A stretch of DNA of 64,000 nucleotides, taken from NCBI GenBank assembly GCA_965199185.1, contig CBDAQW010000018.1, positions 62,001-126,000 on the forward strand, read 5' to 3'. The stretch comes from Endozoicomonas sp965199185. GTDB taxonomy: Bacteria; Pseudomonadota; Gammaproteobacteria; Pseudomonadales; Endozoicomonadaceae. Positions within the stretch are counted from its first letter, which is position 1; each line of letters opens with the position of its first letter. Shown one piece after another: positions 17,669 through 26,990 of the stretch. The translations under genes and the position numbers were made by a program. Under the pieces are notes generated by a model, which saw nothing but the letters and a program-made list of their open reading frames with translations, searched no databases and was not told the origin of the DNA.

Positions 17669-18833
17669 TATTGCTATGCTGGGATTACTCCTTGCGGCGA
17701 TTATTATTGGTTACCTGCTTGGGCGGCGAGATCAATACCAAAAAAGCAGGGGGCAGGATCAGGGGTTATCCAAAGACTATTTTGTTGGCCTCAATTATCT
17801 GTTGAATGAGCAGACGGATGAGGCGATAGAAACCTTTATCAAAGTACTTGATGTCAATAATGATACTGTTGATACCTATCTTGCGCTCGGCAGTCTATTT
17901 TGTCGGCGGGGGGAAGTTGAGAAGTCCATTCGTTTGCATCAGGATCTTCTGGCTCGCCCTAGTTTGACTCCCGGACAATCTATGCGTGTGCAGCTGGCAC
18001 TGGCAAAAGATTACTTTTCTGCCGGATTGTATGACCGGGCTGAATCTATTCTGGTGGATATCAGTCGTAACCCTCACGAGCATCGCGATACAGCACTCCA
18101 AAACCTCCTCAGTGTTTATGAGCGAGAGAAAGAATGGTCTGCGGCCGTTGAGATCGCGGAGCAACTCAGGCGCAGCCAGGGTGAGCAATTTGCAGTGTAT
18201 CTGGCGCACTATTATTGCGAACTGGGTGAGATTAAATTAAGAGACAATAACCGTGTATCTGCACGGCAAGCTATCAGGCAGGCTTTTGCCAGAGATAAAA
18301 ACAGCGTACGCGCCAGTCTTTTACTAGGCCAGATGGAGTTTGAGGAAGGTAATTACAAAGAATCGGTAAAAGTGCTGCAGCGAGTTGCACGGCAGGATAT
18401 ATCTTATGTGTCTCTTTCTATCCCCCTGCTGGAATTGGCTTATGAGCGATTAGGTAGTCATCGTGGGTTGGGGGCTTATTTAGCGAAGTGTCTTAATGAG
18501 CGTCCCGGGAGTGCGGTTATTCTGGCTATGACCCGAAGGTTGATGAGGGATTATGGCAATGAACGGGCTATTGAATTTTTGGCGGAGCAGCTGGAAAAAC
18601 ATCCAACCTTAAAAGGGCTTAATGTGTTGATGGAGTTGCAAATCAGATTCCAGAACAAAAAGCCCACGACTGAGCTGGATATTATTCGTCGACTGTCGGA
18701 TAAAATGCTGGAATCCAAGCCTGTTTATCACTGTCAGAGTTGTGGTTTTTCTGGTCGAAAAATGCACTGGCAATGTCCGAGTTGTCACGCTTGGCAAGCG
18801 ATTAAGCCTATCCAGGGGATTGAAGGGGAGTAA
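17661..18833 (+). CDS. lapB: lipopolysaccharide assembly protein B (LapB/YciM)
   Basis: The 390-residue inner-membrane protein has one N-terminal transmembrane helix (about 3-19), an array of TPR helices (about 35-340) and a C-terminal rubredoxin-like zinc knob. The knob has two Cys pairs, CQSCGF and CPSCHAW, near residues 357-378. LapB is known to present LpxC to the FtsH protease, so it limits lipid A synthesis, and it organises LPS assembly proteins. Both metal-binding Cys pairs are intact. It is coupled to lapA upstream and faces the convergent M16 protease gene. Confidence 0.94.
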   Translation: MPDIAMLGLLLAAIIIGYLLGRRDQYQKSRGQDQGLSKDYFVGLNYLLNEQTDEAIETFIKVLDVNNDTVDTYLALGSLFCRRGEVEKSIRLHQDLLARPSLTPGQSMRVQLALAKDYFSAGLYDRAESILVDISRNPHEHRDTALQNLLSVYEREKEWSAAVEIAEQLRRSQGEQFAVYLAHYYCELGEIKLRDNNRVSARQAIRQAFARDKNSVRASLLLGQMEFEEGNYKESVKVLQRVARQDISYVSLSIPLLELAYERLGSHRGLGAYLAKCLNERPGSAVILAMTRRLMRDYGNERAIEFLAEQLEKHPTLKGLNVLMELQIRFQNKKPTTELDIIRRLSDKMLESKPVYHCQSCGFSGRKMHWQCPSCHAWQAIKPIQGIEGE

Positions 18834-18854
18834 TCAGCCATGGACTGATTACTC
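18828..18854. repeat. hairpin overlapping the lapB stop codon
   Basis: GAGTAATCAG (18828-18837) pairs with CTGATTACTC (18845-18854) around a 7-nt loop, and the lapB TAA lies inside the left arm. There is no T tract on either strand, so it is not a typical terminator. It may protect the mRNA 3' end between two convergent genes. Confidence 0.5.
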
Positions 18855-18894
18855 ATGTCAAAGTCAGTGATTGTCTTCTGTGAGTGCTTTGGGG

Positions 18895-21756
18895 TTAATT
18901 GGCGCGCACTAAGGGATTAAAACACTCAATGTTGTTGCACTCTTCTCGCTTTGTCTCCTTCTTGTAGGCAGAGCGATGAGGGACACCTGAAGAACGTACA
19001 ACGACCTTACCCTGATTCTCAAGCAGTCGGTTCATAGCTGCCTGAATATCCTGTGGCTTCATGTTACGCACTTCGTCAGCAATCTTCTGGCGGTTTTCAA
19101 AATCCAGTTCACCCGAGCTGATGCCATACCAGAAGCGGCCGCTACGTTCATCCAGATTGTCATCTTTCTTTAGAAGATCTCCGATCAGGCCTTGACGATA
19201 TTGTTCCAGCTCTTTATTCGATAATTGCTTCAGTCGATCCACCTGGTCTGTCAGGAAAGTGTTAACCCGCTGTTCAATTCCCTGAGGATCAAGCTTGGGC
19301 GACTGAATGACAAAGACGATGCCAGGGTGTTTTTCGACCGGACGCGCACCGGCAAAGACCACATAACCAAGCTGTTGTTCCGTTCGTAATGCATTGAAGA
19401 ATGGATTGGCAAGCAGGCGGCCGAGAAGTGCAAATTGAGCTCGGGAATGATTGTCAGTCTGAGGTATCTGGTAGTAACTGATAAACATGGAGTCATCATG
19501 TTCAATGTCCAGATTCAATACCAGGTCACGATCACCTATCAGCCAGAAAGGTTCATCGTAGCGGTCAGCACGGTTTTTCTCGTTTAACAGCGACTTCTCA
19601 ACCAGCTGTGCCAGAGATTTAGCTTCTTTCTGACTGTGGTTGCCGTAAACCAGCATTTCTACATGGATTTTTTGATAGAAGTCCTCGCTGAGTTTTTTAA
19701 CATCGTCAAAGTTGACTTTGCTAATGGCATTAAGCATAGCTTCGTCGGACGGTGACTCCATATAAGTGAGTCGTGCCAGCTGTTCCAGTCCCTGTCTAAA
19801 GGGAGGCTGAAAGACCTTGTTTTTTAATTTTCTTTCCAGCTGGGATTTCTCTTGCTGAAAAGCGGCTTTATCTGGATTGAAAGATTCAATGGTTTCAAGA
19901 ATATCTTTTAGTAGCAGTTCCTGCTTATCCTGATAACCGGAAAGGGTAATCTGCAATCCACGGCGATTCATGGAGAGGCCGTATTGCAAACCTGCAATTT
20001 TGGCTGCATAACCGTACTCATTCAAGCTGCGCGATAGCAGTGCCCGGTAGAGTTGTGCTGTGACATAATGCTCTGGCGATGAGGTTATTTTCTCATTCGA
20101 TATCAAGACCCTGATGCTGCCTCTGGGCATACCAAAGCTGGTATCGGTAAGGCTCCATACTTTCAATCCCTTATCATTAATAATAACGTCTGGCTCTTTG
20201 GGGTCCTGACTGTCACGTAATTCAAGATCAGTGGCAATAAACTCATTGGGTGCCGGTATGGAAAAAGCGTTGTGAGTTTTTGGCGTCTTCAATCGCTTGA
20301 TCAGGTCGCTGGGTAATGGGCGTGTACTGAACTTTGTTTCAAAATAGGGTTCCACCTGATCCGTTGCGAGGTCCTGAGCAATGACCACCTGGCGCAGGTT
20401 TTCCGGCGTCATAACAGAGAGCATCTGCTGAATCAGTGCTGGATCATAGGATTCGTAGATATAGCCTGAGCTGAGAATATCTCTCGCAGGTAGATAGTGC
20501 ATGCGAGCTGCCAGCCCTGATGCGGTCTGTTGTGGATTGCGGTCTTCCTGGTAACGGAAGCCCAGCTCGGCCACCTGCTTGGTTTCATTATATACGCGCT
20601 TCTGTACACCTTCTCTGCGCACCAGATCAATGTAGTCAAACACTATGGCGGTAATGTCGTCGACTGCCTCAAGCCCTTTTGGTGTTAACTCCATTCTGAC
20701 AAAAAATTCGGAGAACTCGCCCGGTAAATCTGAATGATAGGTGGCCAGAGAGTCAATCAGTCCCTTCTCTTTTAACAGGCTGTGTAAGCTACCTTTACCT
20801 TCGTGACCAAGAACGCCGGCAAGATAACTCAGCGGTTTTTTCTTGTAATAAGGCTGCATGCTTTCTGTCGGGAAAGACAGTGACAGGACACGGGTTTCTT
20901 TCAGTGGTACCACATTAATCCGCACGCCAAGGTCCTTCGGTCGATAGGCTGGAACACCGATGGTCAGATCAGGTTTTGCGCCGGCAGGCACCGCAGAAAA
21001 GGAGTGGTTAACCAGCTTTTCCAGTTGATTCAGTGTTTCGCGACCGTAAACCACCAGACGCATATTGGCAGCAACATAATAGCGATCATAAAAAGCACGT
21101 AAGTCTTTCCATAGTTTGCCATCGTCGTTATTCAGGGTGTCCAGATTGCCGATATTGAAGCGACTTTTCGGGTGTTCAGCGTTGGCTGTGGAATTCAGAG
21201 CAGTGATTATTCGCCATTGATCTTCTTTGGCGTGCAGGCGGAATTCAGAATCCACTGCATTACGCTCCCGTTCTACATATTTAGGGTCAAGTTTAGGTGC
21301 AATAAAGAACTGCGCCAGCTGGTCCAGGGCAGGTTCCAGCTTATCGCTATTAATGTCAAAGTGATAATTGGTTCTTACGTCGGCAGTGTAGGCGTTACTG
21401 CTACCGCCGTTGGCGCGGATAAACTCAGAATAACTGTCCACTTCCGGGTACTTTTCGGTACCCATAAACAGCATATGCTCAAGAAAGTGCGCGAGACCAA
21501 GACGGTTGTCCGGGTCCATATAACTGCCCACATTGACGTCAACCGCCGCAGCGGCCTTGTCGGTATCAGGGTCGGAAATAAGCAGAACATTCAGGCCGTT
21601 GTCCAGTGTCAAATATCGATAGTTTCGATCATCAGCAGGGCTTTTTACCACGTGAGCAGGAGACAGGCCCGCTTCCCTTTCTGTTTTTAAAGAACAACCT
21701 GTCATCGATATCATGGCCAGTACTCCAGCAATCATTAGCGCCAGTCTTTGTATCAT
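18895..21756 (-). CDS. M16 family metallopeptidase, pitrilysin/insulinase-type lipoprotein
   Basis: This 953-residue zinc protease is related to protease III (pitrilysin). The N terminus is a lipoprotein signal with lipobox MTGC (Cys21), so it is probably anchored in the outer membrane facing the periplasm. The zinc site is the inverted motif HFLEH at residues 90-94, with the downstream Glu in ERNAVDSEF near 170. Three further M16-type repeats fill the protein, as usual for the family, which degrades small proteins and peptides in a closed chamber. The ATG at 21756 was chosen because it opens the lipoprotein signal; longer in-frame extensions up to 21915 look non-coding. It is divergent from gsk. 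Confidence 0.9.
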   Translation of the reverse strand: MIQRLALMIAGVLAMISMTGCSLKTEREAGLSPAHVVKSPADDRNYRYLTLDNGLNVLLISDPDTDKAAAAVDVNVGSYMDPDNRLGLAHFLEHMLFMGTEKYPEVDSYSEFIRANGGSSNAYTADVRTNYHFDINSDKLEPALDQLAQFFIAPKLDPKYVERERNAVDSEFRLHAKEDQWRIITALNSTANAEHPKSRFNIGNLDTLNNDDGKLWKDLRAFYDRYYVAANMRLVVYGRETLNQLEKLVNHSFSAVPAGAKPDLTIGVPAYRPKDLGVRINVVPLKETRVLSLSFPTESMQPYYKKKPLSYLAGVLGHEGKGSLHSLLKEKGLIDSLATYHSDLPGEFSEFFVRMELTPKGLEAVDDITAIVFDYIDLVRREGVQKRVYNETKQVAELGFRYQEDRNPQQTASGLAARMHYLPARDILSSGYIYESYDPALIQQMLSVMTPENLRQVVIAQDLATDQVEPYFETKFSTRPLPSDLIKRLKTPKTHNAFSIPAPNEFIATDLELRDSQDPKEPDVIINDKGLKVWSLTDTSFGMPRGSIRVLISNEKITSSPEHYVTAQLYRALLSRSLNEYGYAAKIAGLQYGLSMNRRGLQITLSGYQDKQELLLKDILETIESFNPDKAAFQQEKSQLERKLKNKVFQPPFRQGLEQLARLTYMESPSDEAMLNAISKVNFDDVKKLSEDFYQKIHVEMLVYGNHSQKEAKSLAQLVEKSLLNEKNRADRYDEPFWLIGDRDLVLNLDIEHDDSMFISYYQIPQTDNHSRAQFALLGRLLANPFFNALRTEQQLGYVVFAGARPVEKHPGIVFVIQSPKLDPQGIEQRVNTFLTDQVDRLKQLSNKELEQYRQGLIGDLLKKDDNLDERSGRFWYGISSGELDFENRQKIADEVRNMKPQDIQAAMNRLLENQGKVVVRSSGVPHRSAYKKETKREECNNIECFNPLVRAN

Positions 21757-22004
21757 AAAAATATAACCATACCTGAGATAGAGGAGGAATGAACTATTAA
21801 AATCACTATGCCGTTGAAAACCGGCACACCATAATACAAACAAGATAGCTGTGATTTTCAACCAGTGAAGGTGTAGTGATAGAGTAGAGAGTGTAAATAT
21901 TGTTAAAGGAATCAATTCCTAGTGTGACTGACTCAGTACTGGCTTTCCAGCGACTTTTATTCAATAATTCGGCACCTTCCAACTCATACCACTTTTTCAG
22001 CATC

Positions 22005-23303
22005 ATGAAATTTCCCGGTCGCCGTAAACTCAAACACTATTTCCCCGTAAATACCAACAATCGATTTGATCTGGAAAGTTCGGTCTTTGGCCATGTGAAC
22101 ACCAGTGTCTGTGGTATCGACCAGAATATGGTGGACATTATTGCTCAGGTTGATGAGTCTATTCTTAATGATTTTGGTCTGGATAAGGGGGCGTCTCAGG
22201 GGGTTGACCTTAAAACCGCCAATCGTCTCTATGCCTTTCTGACCGACAATGCTCTGATTGAAGAACAATTTGCTGGTGGTACTATCGGCAATACATTGCA
22301 CAATTATTCCACGCTGGCTGACGATCGCTCAGTACAGTTTGGTGTTATGAGTCAGAACATCAAGGTGGGGGACTACGCCTATCGCTATCTTTGTAACACC
22401 AGTAGTAAAGTGGATCTTACCTGTTTGCAGCCGGTCGATGGGGCCATTGGACGCTGTTTTACCCTGATTACGTCGGATGGCGAACGCACCTTCGGCATTA
22501 GTCCGGGACTAATGAATGATCTTAACCCGGATTTTATTAATGAACAGGTGGTTGCCAGCGCCTCTGCGCTGGTGCTTTGTGCTTATACGTTGGGTGATGA
22601 CTCTTTGCCGATTTTTCAGGCGACGATCAAGGCAGCCCGACTGGCGAAAGCGCATGGGGTGCCGGTGGTACTGACGCTGGGTACCCGTGGTCTGGTGAGC
22701 AGTATTCGTGATCGTTTGCTGGAGTTTATGGAGGAATTTGTCAATATCGCCGCCATGAACGAAGAAGAAGCCGAAGCACTGACGAACATTGACGACCCTC
22801 TGGGGGCATCAGAAGCGACTCTTGAAATGGTCGATATGGTGTTGCTGACCGCCGGAGCTGAAGGGCTCTATCTGAGCGGATATACCGAAAAATCAATGGC
22901 GCGTGAAACTGAAAACCAAATTCGCTCTGCCGCAATCAGTGATTTCAACCGGTTTGAATTCAGTCGCCCACTGCCAAAATCGCAATGCGATGAGCCGCTG
23001 AAAGTGTACTCACATATCAGTCCTTACCTGGGCGGTCCTGACAAAATCAAAAATACTAATGGTGCTGGTGATGGTGCCTTATCAGCGCTGATTCACGATC
23101 TGGCGGCAAACCATTATCATCGTGCCATTCTGCCGACATCAAGCAAACATCAGAAAGCCTGGCTAACGTATTCTTCTTTTGCTCAAGTGTGTAAGTACGC
23201 CAACCGGGTGAGCTTTGAAGTGCTGGCGCAAAGTTCTCCGCGCCTGTCACGCGCTTTGCCAGAGCGTGAGATGAGCCTTGAGGATTCTTATTGGGATCAG
23301 TGA
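22005..23303 (+). CDS. gsk: inosine-guanosine kinase
   Basis: The 432-residue ribokinase/PfkB-type kinase phosphorylates inosine and guanosine in purine salvage. It is collinear with E. coli Gsk from the first residues (MKFPGRRKLKHYFPVN), through QFAGGTIGNTLHNYS and GPIGRCFTL-like segments, to the ATP-site motif NTNGAGDGALSALIHD and the C-terminal RALPEREMSLEDSYWD. The start at 22005 matches this N terminus, though the ribosome-binding site is weak. The 248 bp shared with the divergent M16 protease gene must hold both promoters. Confidence 0.95.
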   Translation: MKFPGRRKLKHYFPVNTNNRFDLESSVFGHVNTSVCGIDQNMVDIIAQVDESILNDFGLDKGASQGVDLKTANRLYAFLTDNALIEEQFAGGTIGNTLHNYSTLADDRSVQFGVMSQNIKVGDYAYRYLCNTSSKVDLTCLQPVDGAIGRCFTLITSDGERTFGISPGLMNDLNPDFINEQVVASASALVLCAYTLGDDSLPIFQATIKAARLAKAHGVPVVLTLGTRGLVSSIRDRLLEFMEEFVNIAAMNEEEAEALTNIDDPLGASEATLEMVDMVLLTAGAEGLYLSGYTEKSMARETENQIRSAAISDFNRFEFSRPLPKSQCDEPLKVYSHISPYLGGPDKIKNTNGAGDGALSALIHDLAANHYHRAILPTSSKHQKAWLTYSSFAQVCKYANRVSFEVLAQSSPRLSRALPEREMSLEDSYWDQ

Positions 23304-23389
23304 TCAAGATTCAGGTAAATAGTTTCATTTACCCAAAGTCCATGAATACAAGGTAGAATAGTGGAAATCATCACTAATGCCCTGTAATC

Positions 23390-24028
23390 ATGGATATCAG
23401 TAACCTTCGGGAAGAATACACTCAGGCTGGTCTCAGTCGGGATAACCTCAACGAAACCCCTTATCGACAGTTTGAACTTTGGTTTAAGCAGGCGCAGGAG
23501 GCTCAGTTGCCTGAACCTAACGCCATGAGTTTGGCGACGGTCAGTGCCAGTGGTCAGCCTTCATTGCGTACTGTGTTGCTCAAATACTTTGATGATAATG
23601 GTTTTGTTTTTTTTACCAACTATAAAAGCACTAAATCGAAAGAGATTGAAAATAACCCTCAGGTGGCAATTATGTTTCCTTGGGTAGCACTGGAGCGCCA
23701 GGTGATTATCCGTGGCCGGGCAGAAAAAGTGCCTACTTCGGAATCTCTGCGCTATTTCACCAGTCGCCCGACGGGCAGTCAGCTGGGTGCCTGGGTATCT
23801 CACCAAAGTTCGGTTATTTCCAGGCGGAAGATTCTGGAAATGAAACTGGATGAGATGAAACGCAAATTCAAAGAAGGCAGAGTGCCTCTACCGGACTTTT
23901 GGGGCGGCTATCGCATTATTCCCGAGAAGATCGAGTTTTGGCAGGGGCGACCCAACCGCTTGCACGATCGCTTTCTCTACACCCGACAACTTGAAGATAT
24001 CTGGACCATTGAACGTCTGTCTCCCTGA
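23390..24028 (+). CDS. pdxH: pyridoxamine 5'-phosphate oxidase
   Basis: The 212-residue FMN enzyme oxidises PNP or PMP to pyridoxal phosphate. Family motifs are PNAMSLATVS, RTVLLKYFDDNGFVFFTNY, a SRPTGSQLGAWVSHQSSVI stretch and the C-terminal EFWQGRPNRLHDRFLY with the FMN and substrate contacts. Length is typical (about 215). It follows gsk by 86 bp and precedes the tus-like gene by 23 bp, so the last two are probably cotranscribed. Confidence 0.97.
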   Translation: MDISNLREEYTQAGLSRDNLNETPYRQFELWFKQAQEAQLPEPNAMSLATVSASGQPSLRTVLLKYFDDNGFVFFTNYKSTKSKEIENNPQVAIMFPWVALERQVIIRGRAEKVPTSESLRYFTSRPTGSQLGAWVSHQSSVISRRKILEMKLDEMKRKFKEGRVPLPDFWGGYRIIPEKIEFWQGRPNRLHDRFLYTRQLEDIWTIERLSP

Positions 24029-24051
24029 GCGATTAGCATAGAGAATCATTC

Positions 24052-24951
24052 ATGAGTAAGGAAACTGCTGCACGACTGGCTGTCAGAGATAGCCTGATTC
24101 AGTTGGTGGATATTAATCGGCAGTTTGCCGATGCCGTTAAAAAAGATCATTTGCTGCCCGCCTGGGTCATGAAAGCGTCAGAAGACGACAATGACCGACA
24201 ACTGGCCGCTTCCGTTAGTACAAGGCTTACCTATGTAGATGAGCAAAATAAACAGGAAACTGCACGACTGCCGGGCATTGTGGGTGTTTCATCGGCGACG
24301 GCAGTGATTGGACATCAGCTCAATACAGCCCGTGATGAATTTAAACAGGCAATGTCTGCCTTTCGCAAACTCTTTGGTGACAGTATTGGAGTGATTGAAC
24401 AGACGTCAGATGACTTACGGGAGGGGCTGCTTGGTGGGCTGAGAATCCAGCACCTGCATTTTGTGCAATGTTACCGGCAGCTGAAGATTTTTGATCAGGC
24501 TCCACAGCGTGTCGGTTTTAGCTGGGCGGCGAGTCACAGTGGTTCTGTCAGATTGACAGCGGAAGAGGCTATAGAACATTTCCAGAACAAATATCTGGCA
24601 TCCACCGCAATCAGTCAGGATATTGAGATTCTGCGAACCATGCCCGGTGATGAAGTAGTCGTTATCAAACGGGTTCTGGCACCACATCTTCGGGCTAATA
24701 TCACCTGGCCGAAAGACATCAAAGCACTGCGTCAGAAAAATCCGGAATTAAAAAAGCAGTACCCAGCGCAAATCAACACACCGTTGCCTGTGTTTGTTCA
24801 ATTGGAAAAGGGGCAGCCGTTACCGGAGTTCACACGCATAAAGCCCTTTGACCCCAATCATCGTCAGGAAAGACTGCAGCGCAACGATGCCAGGCTGGTC
24901 AAAATAAACGACAATCCTCATTCTAGAATTTATCGTCAATGTGAGACGTAG
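24052..24951 (+). CDS. tus: Tus-like DNA replication terminus site-binding protein
   Basis: The 299-residue protein aligns by eye with E. coli Tus at several points. ARLPGIVGVSS corresponds to the Tus RLPGVLCYQ stretch, FSWAASHSGSVRLTAEEAIE to FGWANKHIIKNLHRDEVLA, and the C-terminal TPLPVFVQLEKGQPLPEF to TPLIALINRDNGAGVPDV. Length also fits (Tus has 309). Tus binds Ter sites and blocks replication forks from one side. Identity is low, so the assignment rests on collinearity of these blocks. I could not find a convincing E. coli-type Ter site nearby, so any site in this organism may have a different sequence. Confidence 0.75.
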   Translation: MSKETAARLAVRDSLIQLVDINRQFADAVKKDHLLPAWVMKASEDDNDRQLAASVSTRLTYVDEQNKQETARLPGIVGVSSATAVIGHQLNTARDEFKQAMSAFRKLFGDSIGVIEQTSDDLREGLLGGLRIQHLHFVQCYRQLKIFDQAPQRVGFSWAASHSGSVRLTAEEAIEHFQNKYLASTAISQDIEILRTMPGDEVVVIKRVLAPHLRANITWPKDIKALRQKNPELKKQYPAQINTPLPVFVQLEKGQPLPEFTRIKPFDPNHRQERLQRNDARLVKINDNPHSRIYRQCET

Positions 24952-25035
24952 GTCGGTTTCCGCCCGAAGGGCAGAAGCCGACAATACGCTTCGAGCACAT
25001 TGTCGGCTTGTCCCTACGGGACAAACCGGCCTCAC
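24941..25035. repeat. REP-like nested palindrome between convergent genes
   Basis: This 95-bp element folds into a cloverleaf-like structure. The outer arms are GTGAG...GGTCGGTTT (24941-24959) and AAACCGGCCTCAC (25023-25035). The central stem is AAGCCGACAAT (about 24975-24985) with ATTGTCGGCTT (24999-25009). Two small side hairpins (GCCCGAAGGGC and GTCCCTACGGGAC) flank it. It overlaps the last codons of the tus-like gene and fills the gap to the convergent ETF-QO gene. The GTCGG/CCGAC core resembles bacterial REP elements and could also stop transcription from both sides. Confidence 0.7.
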
Positions 25036-25054
25036 AAAACGACCAATATATACA

Positions 25055-26716
25055 TCACATATTAGGATAATTCGGCCCACCTCCACCTTCAGGCGCTACC
25101 CAGGTAATATTCTGAGCTGGGTCCTTAATATCGCAGGTTTTACAATGCACGCAATTCTGACTATTAATTTGAAAACGTGCATCACCGGATTCATCTTCCA
25201 CCACTTCATAGACACCTGCCGGGCAATAACGCTGAGCCGGTTCATTATATAAAGGCAGGTTCTGTCTGATCGGAATATCGATGTTAGTCAACTGCAAGTG
25301 GCAGGGCTGATCTTCTTCGTGGTTTGTATTAGACAGGAATACTGAGCTCAGGCGATCAAAGCTGATTACGCCATCGGGTTTAGGGTATTCGATGGTTTTG
25401 GCTTCACTGGCCTTCATCATGCCTTCATGGTCGGCTTTGCGATCATGAAGTGTGTAAGGCAGTTTGCCCCGGAGGACGTTTAACTCGATAAAGCCGTAGG
25501 CGGCACCAAGGAAAGTCCCCAGCTTGTGCAAGCCTGGCGCAAAGTTACGCTGTGCATGTAACTCTTCATGTAGCCAGGACTGTTTGAAGGAGTCGGTAAA
25601 CTCTTTCAGGTCGGCAGGTGCATCATCACCTTGCCTGATGGCGGCAAAGGTGGTTTCAGCGGCTAGCATGCCGGACTTCATGGCGGTGTGAGAGCCTTTG
25701 ATTTTTGCTGCGTTCAGAGTGCCTGCATCGCAACCAATCAGAAGTCCGCCGGGGAAGTTCATGTCAGGCAAAGACTGTAAACCCCCTTTCGCCAGTGCCC
25801 GCGCTCCGTAAGAAACCCGCTTGCCTCCCTGCAGATATTTTCGGATAACCGGGTGCTGTTTATAGCGCTGAAACTCCTCAAAAGGGCTGATATGAGGGTT
25901 GGTGTAGGAAAGATCGGTGATCAGCCCAACCACCACCTGGTTATTGTCCAGATGATAAAGGAAGCCACCGCCAGTCAGGCTGGAATCATTGAGCGCCAGC
26001 GGCCAGCCAGCGGTATGCAGCACCAGCCCCTCTTTGTGCAGCTCGGGATCGATATCCCAAAGTTCTTTGATACCTAAACCATAATGCTGAGGATCTTTGT
26101 TATCACTCAGATTGAATTGAGAGATAAGCTGTTTGCCAAGATGACCGCGGCAACCTTCAGCAAACAAAGTGTAGCGGGCGTGCAGCTCCATGCCGGGCAT
26201 GTAACTGTCTTTCTGTTCACCGGATTCACTCACGCCCATGTCGCCGGTAGCGATACCCTTTACACTGCCGTCGTCGTTAAAGAGAATTTCCTGAGCAGCG
26301 AACCCGGGGAAAATTTCGACGCCGTAAGATTCTGCCTGCTCAGCCAGCCAGCGGCATAAATTACCCAGGCTGATAATATAGTTGCCTTCATTATGCATGG
26401 TGTGCGGCGCAAAGAGTGCGGGCACTTTGACTGAGGATTCAGCGGATTTGAATACATAAATTTCGTCGTTTGTTACCGGGGTGGTCAGGGGCGCCCCCAT
26501 CGTTTTCCAGTCCGGAAAGAGCTCATCCAGTGCGCGGGGTTCAAATACTGCACCGGACAGCGTATGTGCTCCAACTTCAGAGCCTTTTTCAACGACACAG
26601 ATAGAGAGCTCATGGTCAGCTTCCTGTGCCAGTTGCATAAGACGACAGGCGGCTGATAGCCCGGCAGGGCCAGCACCTACAATAACCACGTCAAATGGCA
26701 TGGATTCGCGTTCCAT
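25055..26716 (-). CDS. etfD: electron transfer flavoprotein-ubiquinone oxidoreductase
   Basis: The 553-residue FAD and 4Fe-4S enzyme passes electrons from reduced ETF to ubiquinone at the inner membrane, linking beta-oxidation and other acyl-CoA dehydrogenases to respiration. It has the N-terminal dinucleotide motif VVIVGAGPAGLSAACRL, GCDAGTLNAAKIKGSHTAMKSG near 335, and a C-terminal ferredoxin-type cluster region with CPAGVYE and CVHCKTCDIKDP. The ATG at 26716 is preceded by a strong AAGGAGGAG. The gene is divergent from etfBA, which encodes its electron donor, and both promoters carry the same operator palindrome. Confidence 0.96.
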   Translation of the reverse strand: MERESMPFDVVIVGAGPAGLSAACRLMQLAQEADHELSICVVEKGSEVGAHTLSGAVFEPRALDELFPDWKTMGAPLTTPVTNDEIYVFKSAESSVKVPALFAPHTMHNEGNYIISLGNLCRWLAEQAESYGVEIFPGFAAQEILFNDDGSVKGIATGDMGVSESGEQKDSYMPGMELHARYTLFAEGCRGHLGKQLISQFNLSDNKDPQHYGLGIKELWDIDPELHKEGLVLHTAGWPLALNDSSLTGGGFLYHLDNNQVVVGLITDLSYTNPHISPFEEFQRYKQHPVIRKYLQGGKRVSYGARALAKGGLQSLPDMNFPGGLLIGCDAGTLNAAKIKGSHTAMKSGMLAAETTFAAIRQGDDAPADLKEFTDSFKQSWLHEELHAQRNFAPGLHKLGTFLGAAYGFIELNVLRGKLPYTLHDRKADHEGMMKASEAKTIEYPKPDGVISFDRLSSVFLSNTNHEEDQPCHLQLTNIDIPIRQNLPLYNEPAQRYCPAGVYEVVEDESGDARFQINSQNCVHCKTCDIKDPAQNITWVAPEGGGGPNYPNM

Positions 26717-26756
26717 ATAAAAATCTCCTCCTTGGCGGAGTGTTGTTATTAGGGAG

Positions 26757-26812
26757 TCAAACAGTTGTTTGAATTGGTTAGCATTATAAGCAAAGTAGTT
26801 CCTCTCTCACAA
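26757..26812 (-). promoter_or_regulatory. etfD promoter with PsrA-type operator
   Basis: On the minus strand a TTGTGA -35 (26807-26812) and a perfect TATAAT -10 (26783-26788) are 18 bp apart. Just downstream, across the expected start point, lies the perfect palindrome TCAAACAGTTGTTTGA (26757-26772). This matches the (G/C)AAAC-N2-4-GTTT(G/C) site reported for the fatty-acid regulator PsrA. Repression by a PsrA-like protein is inferred. Confidence 0.75.
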
Positions 26813-26848
26813 CAATGAAACCTGTGAGAACAAAAAAACACAGCAAAA

Positions 26849-26890
26849 TTCAAACAGATGTTTGAACCCTGTAATCGGGGCTGATAGACT
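26849..26890 (+). promoter_or_regulatory. etfBA promoter with PsrA-type operator
   Basis: The palindrome TTCAAACAGATGTTTGAA (26849-26866) overlaps a candidate -35 box, TTGAAC (26862-26867), which is 17 bp from TAGACT (26885-26890). The CAAAC-N4-GTTTG core is the same as at the divergent etfD promoter. Both transcription units probably respond to the same regulator. Confidence 0.72.
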
Positions 26891-26990
26891 GGCGACCAAA
26901 CAGATGGGTGAACACCGTTAGCATGTAATAACCTTTTGTTCTTTATCTGTCCTGTTAACCAGAAAAACAACAAGAGAAGGCTGCATACCT

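Noticed and set aside
21757..21915. N-terminal extension of the M16 protease to 21915
   Set aside because: It would bury the lipoprotein signal peptide 53 residues inside the protein.
22385..22400. TTGTAACA string in gsk resembling part of an E. coli Ter core
   Set aside because: The match is short, lies in conserved coding sequence and lacks the rest of the Ter consensus.
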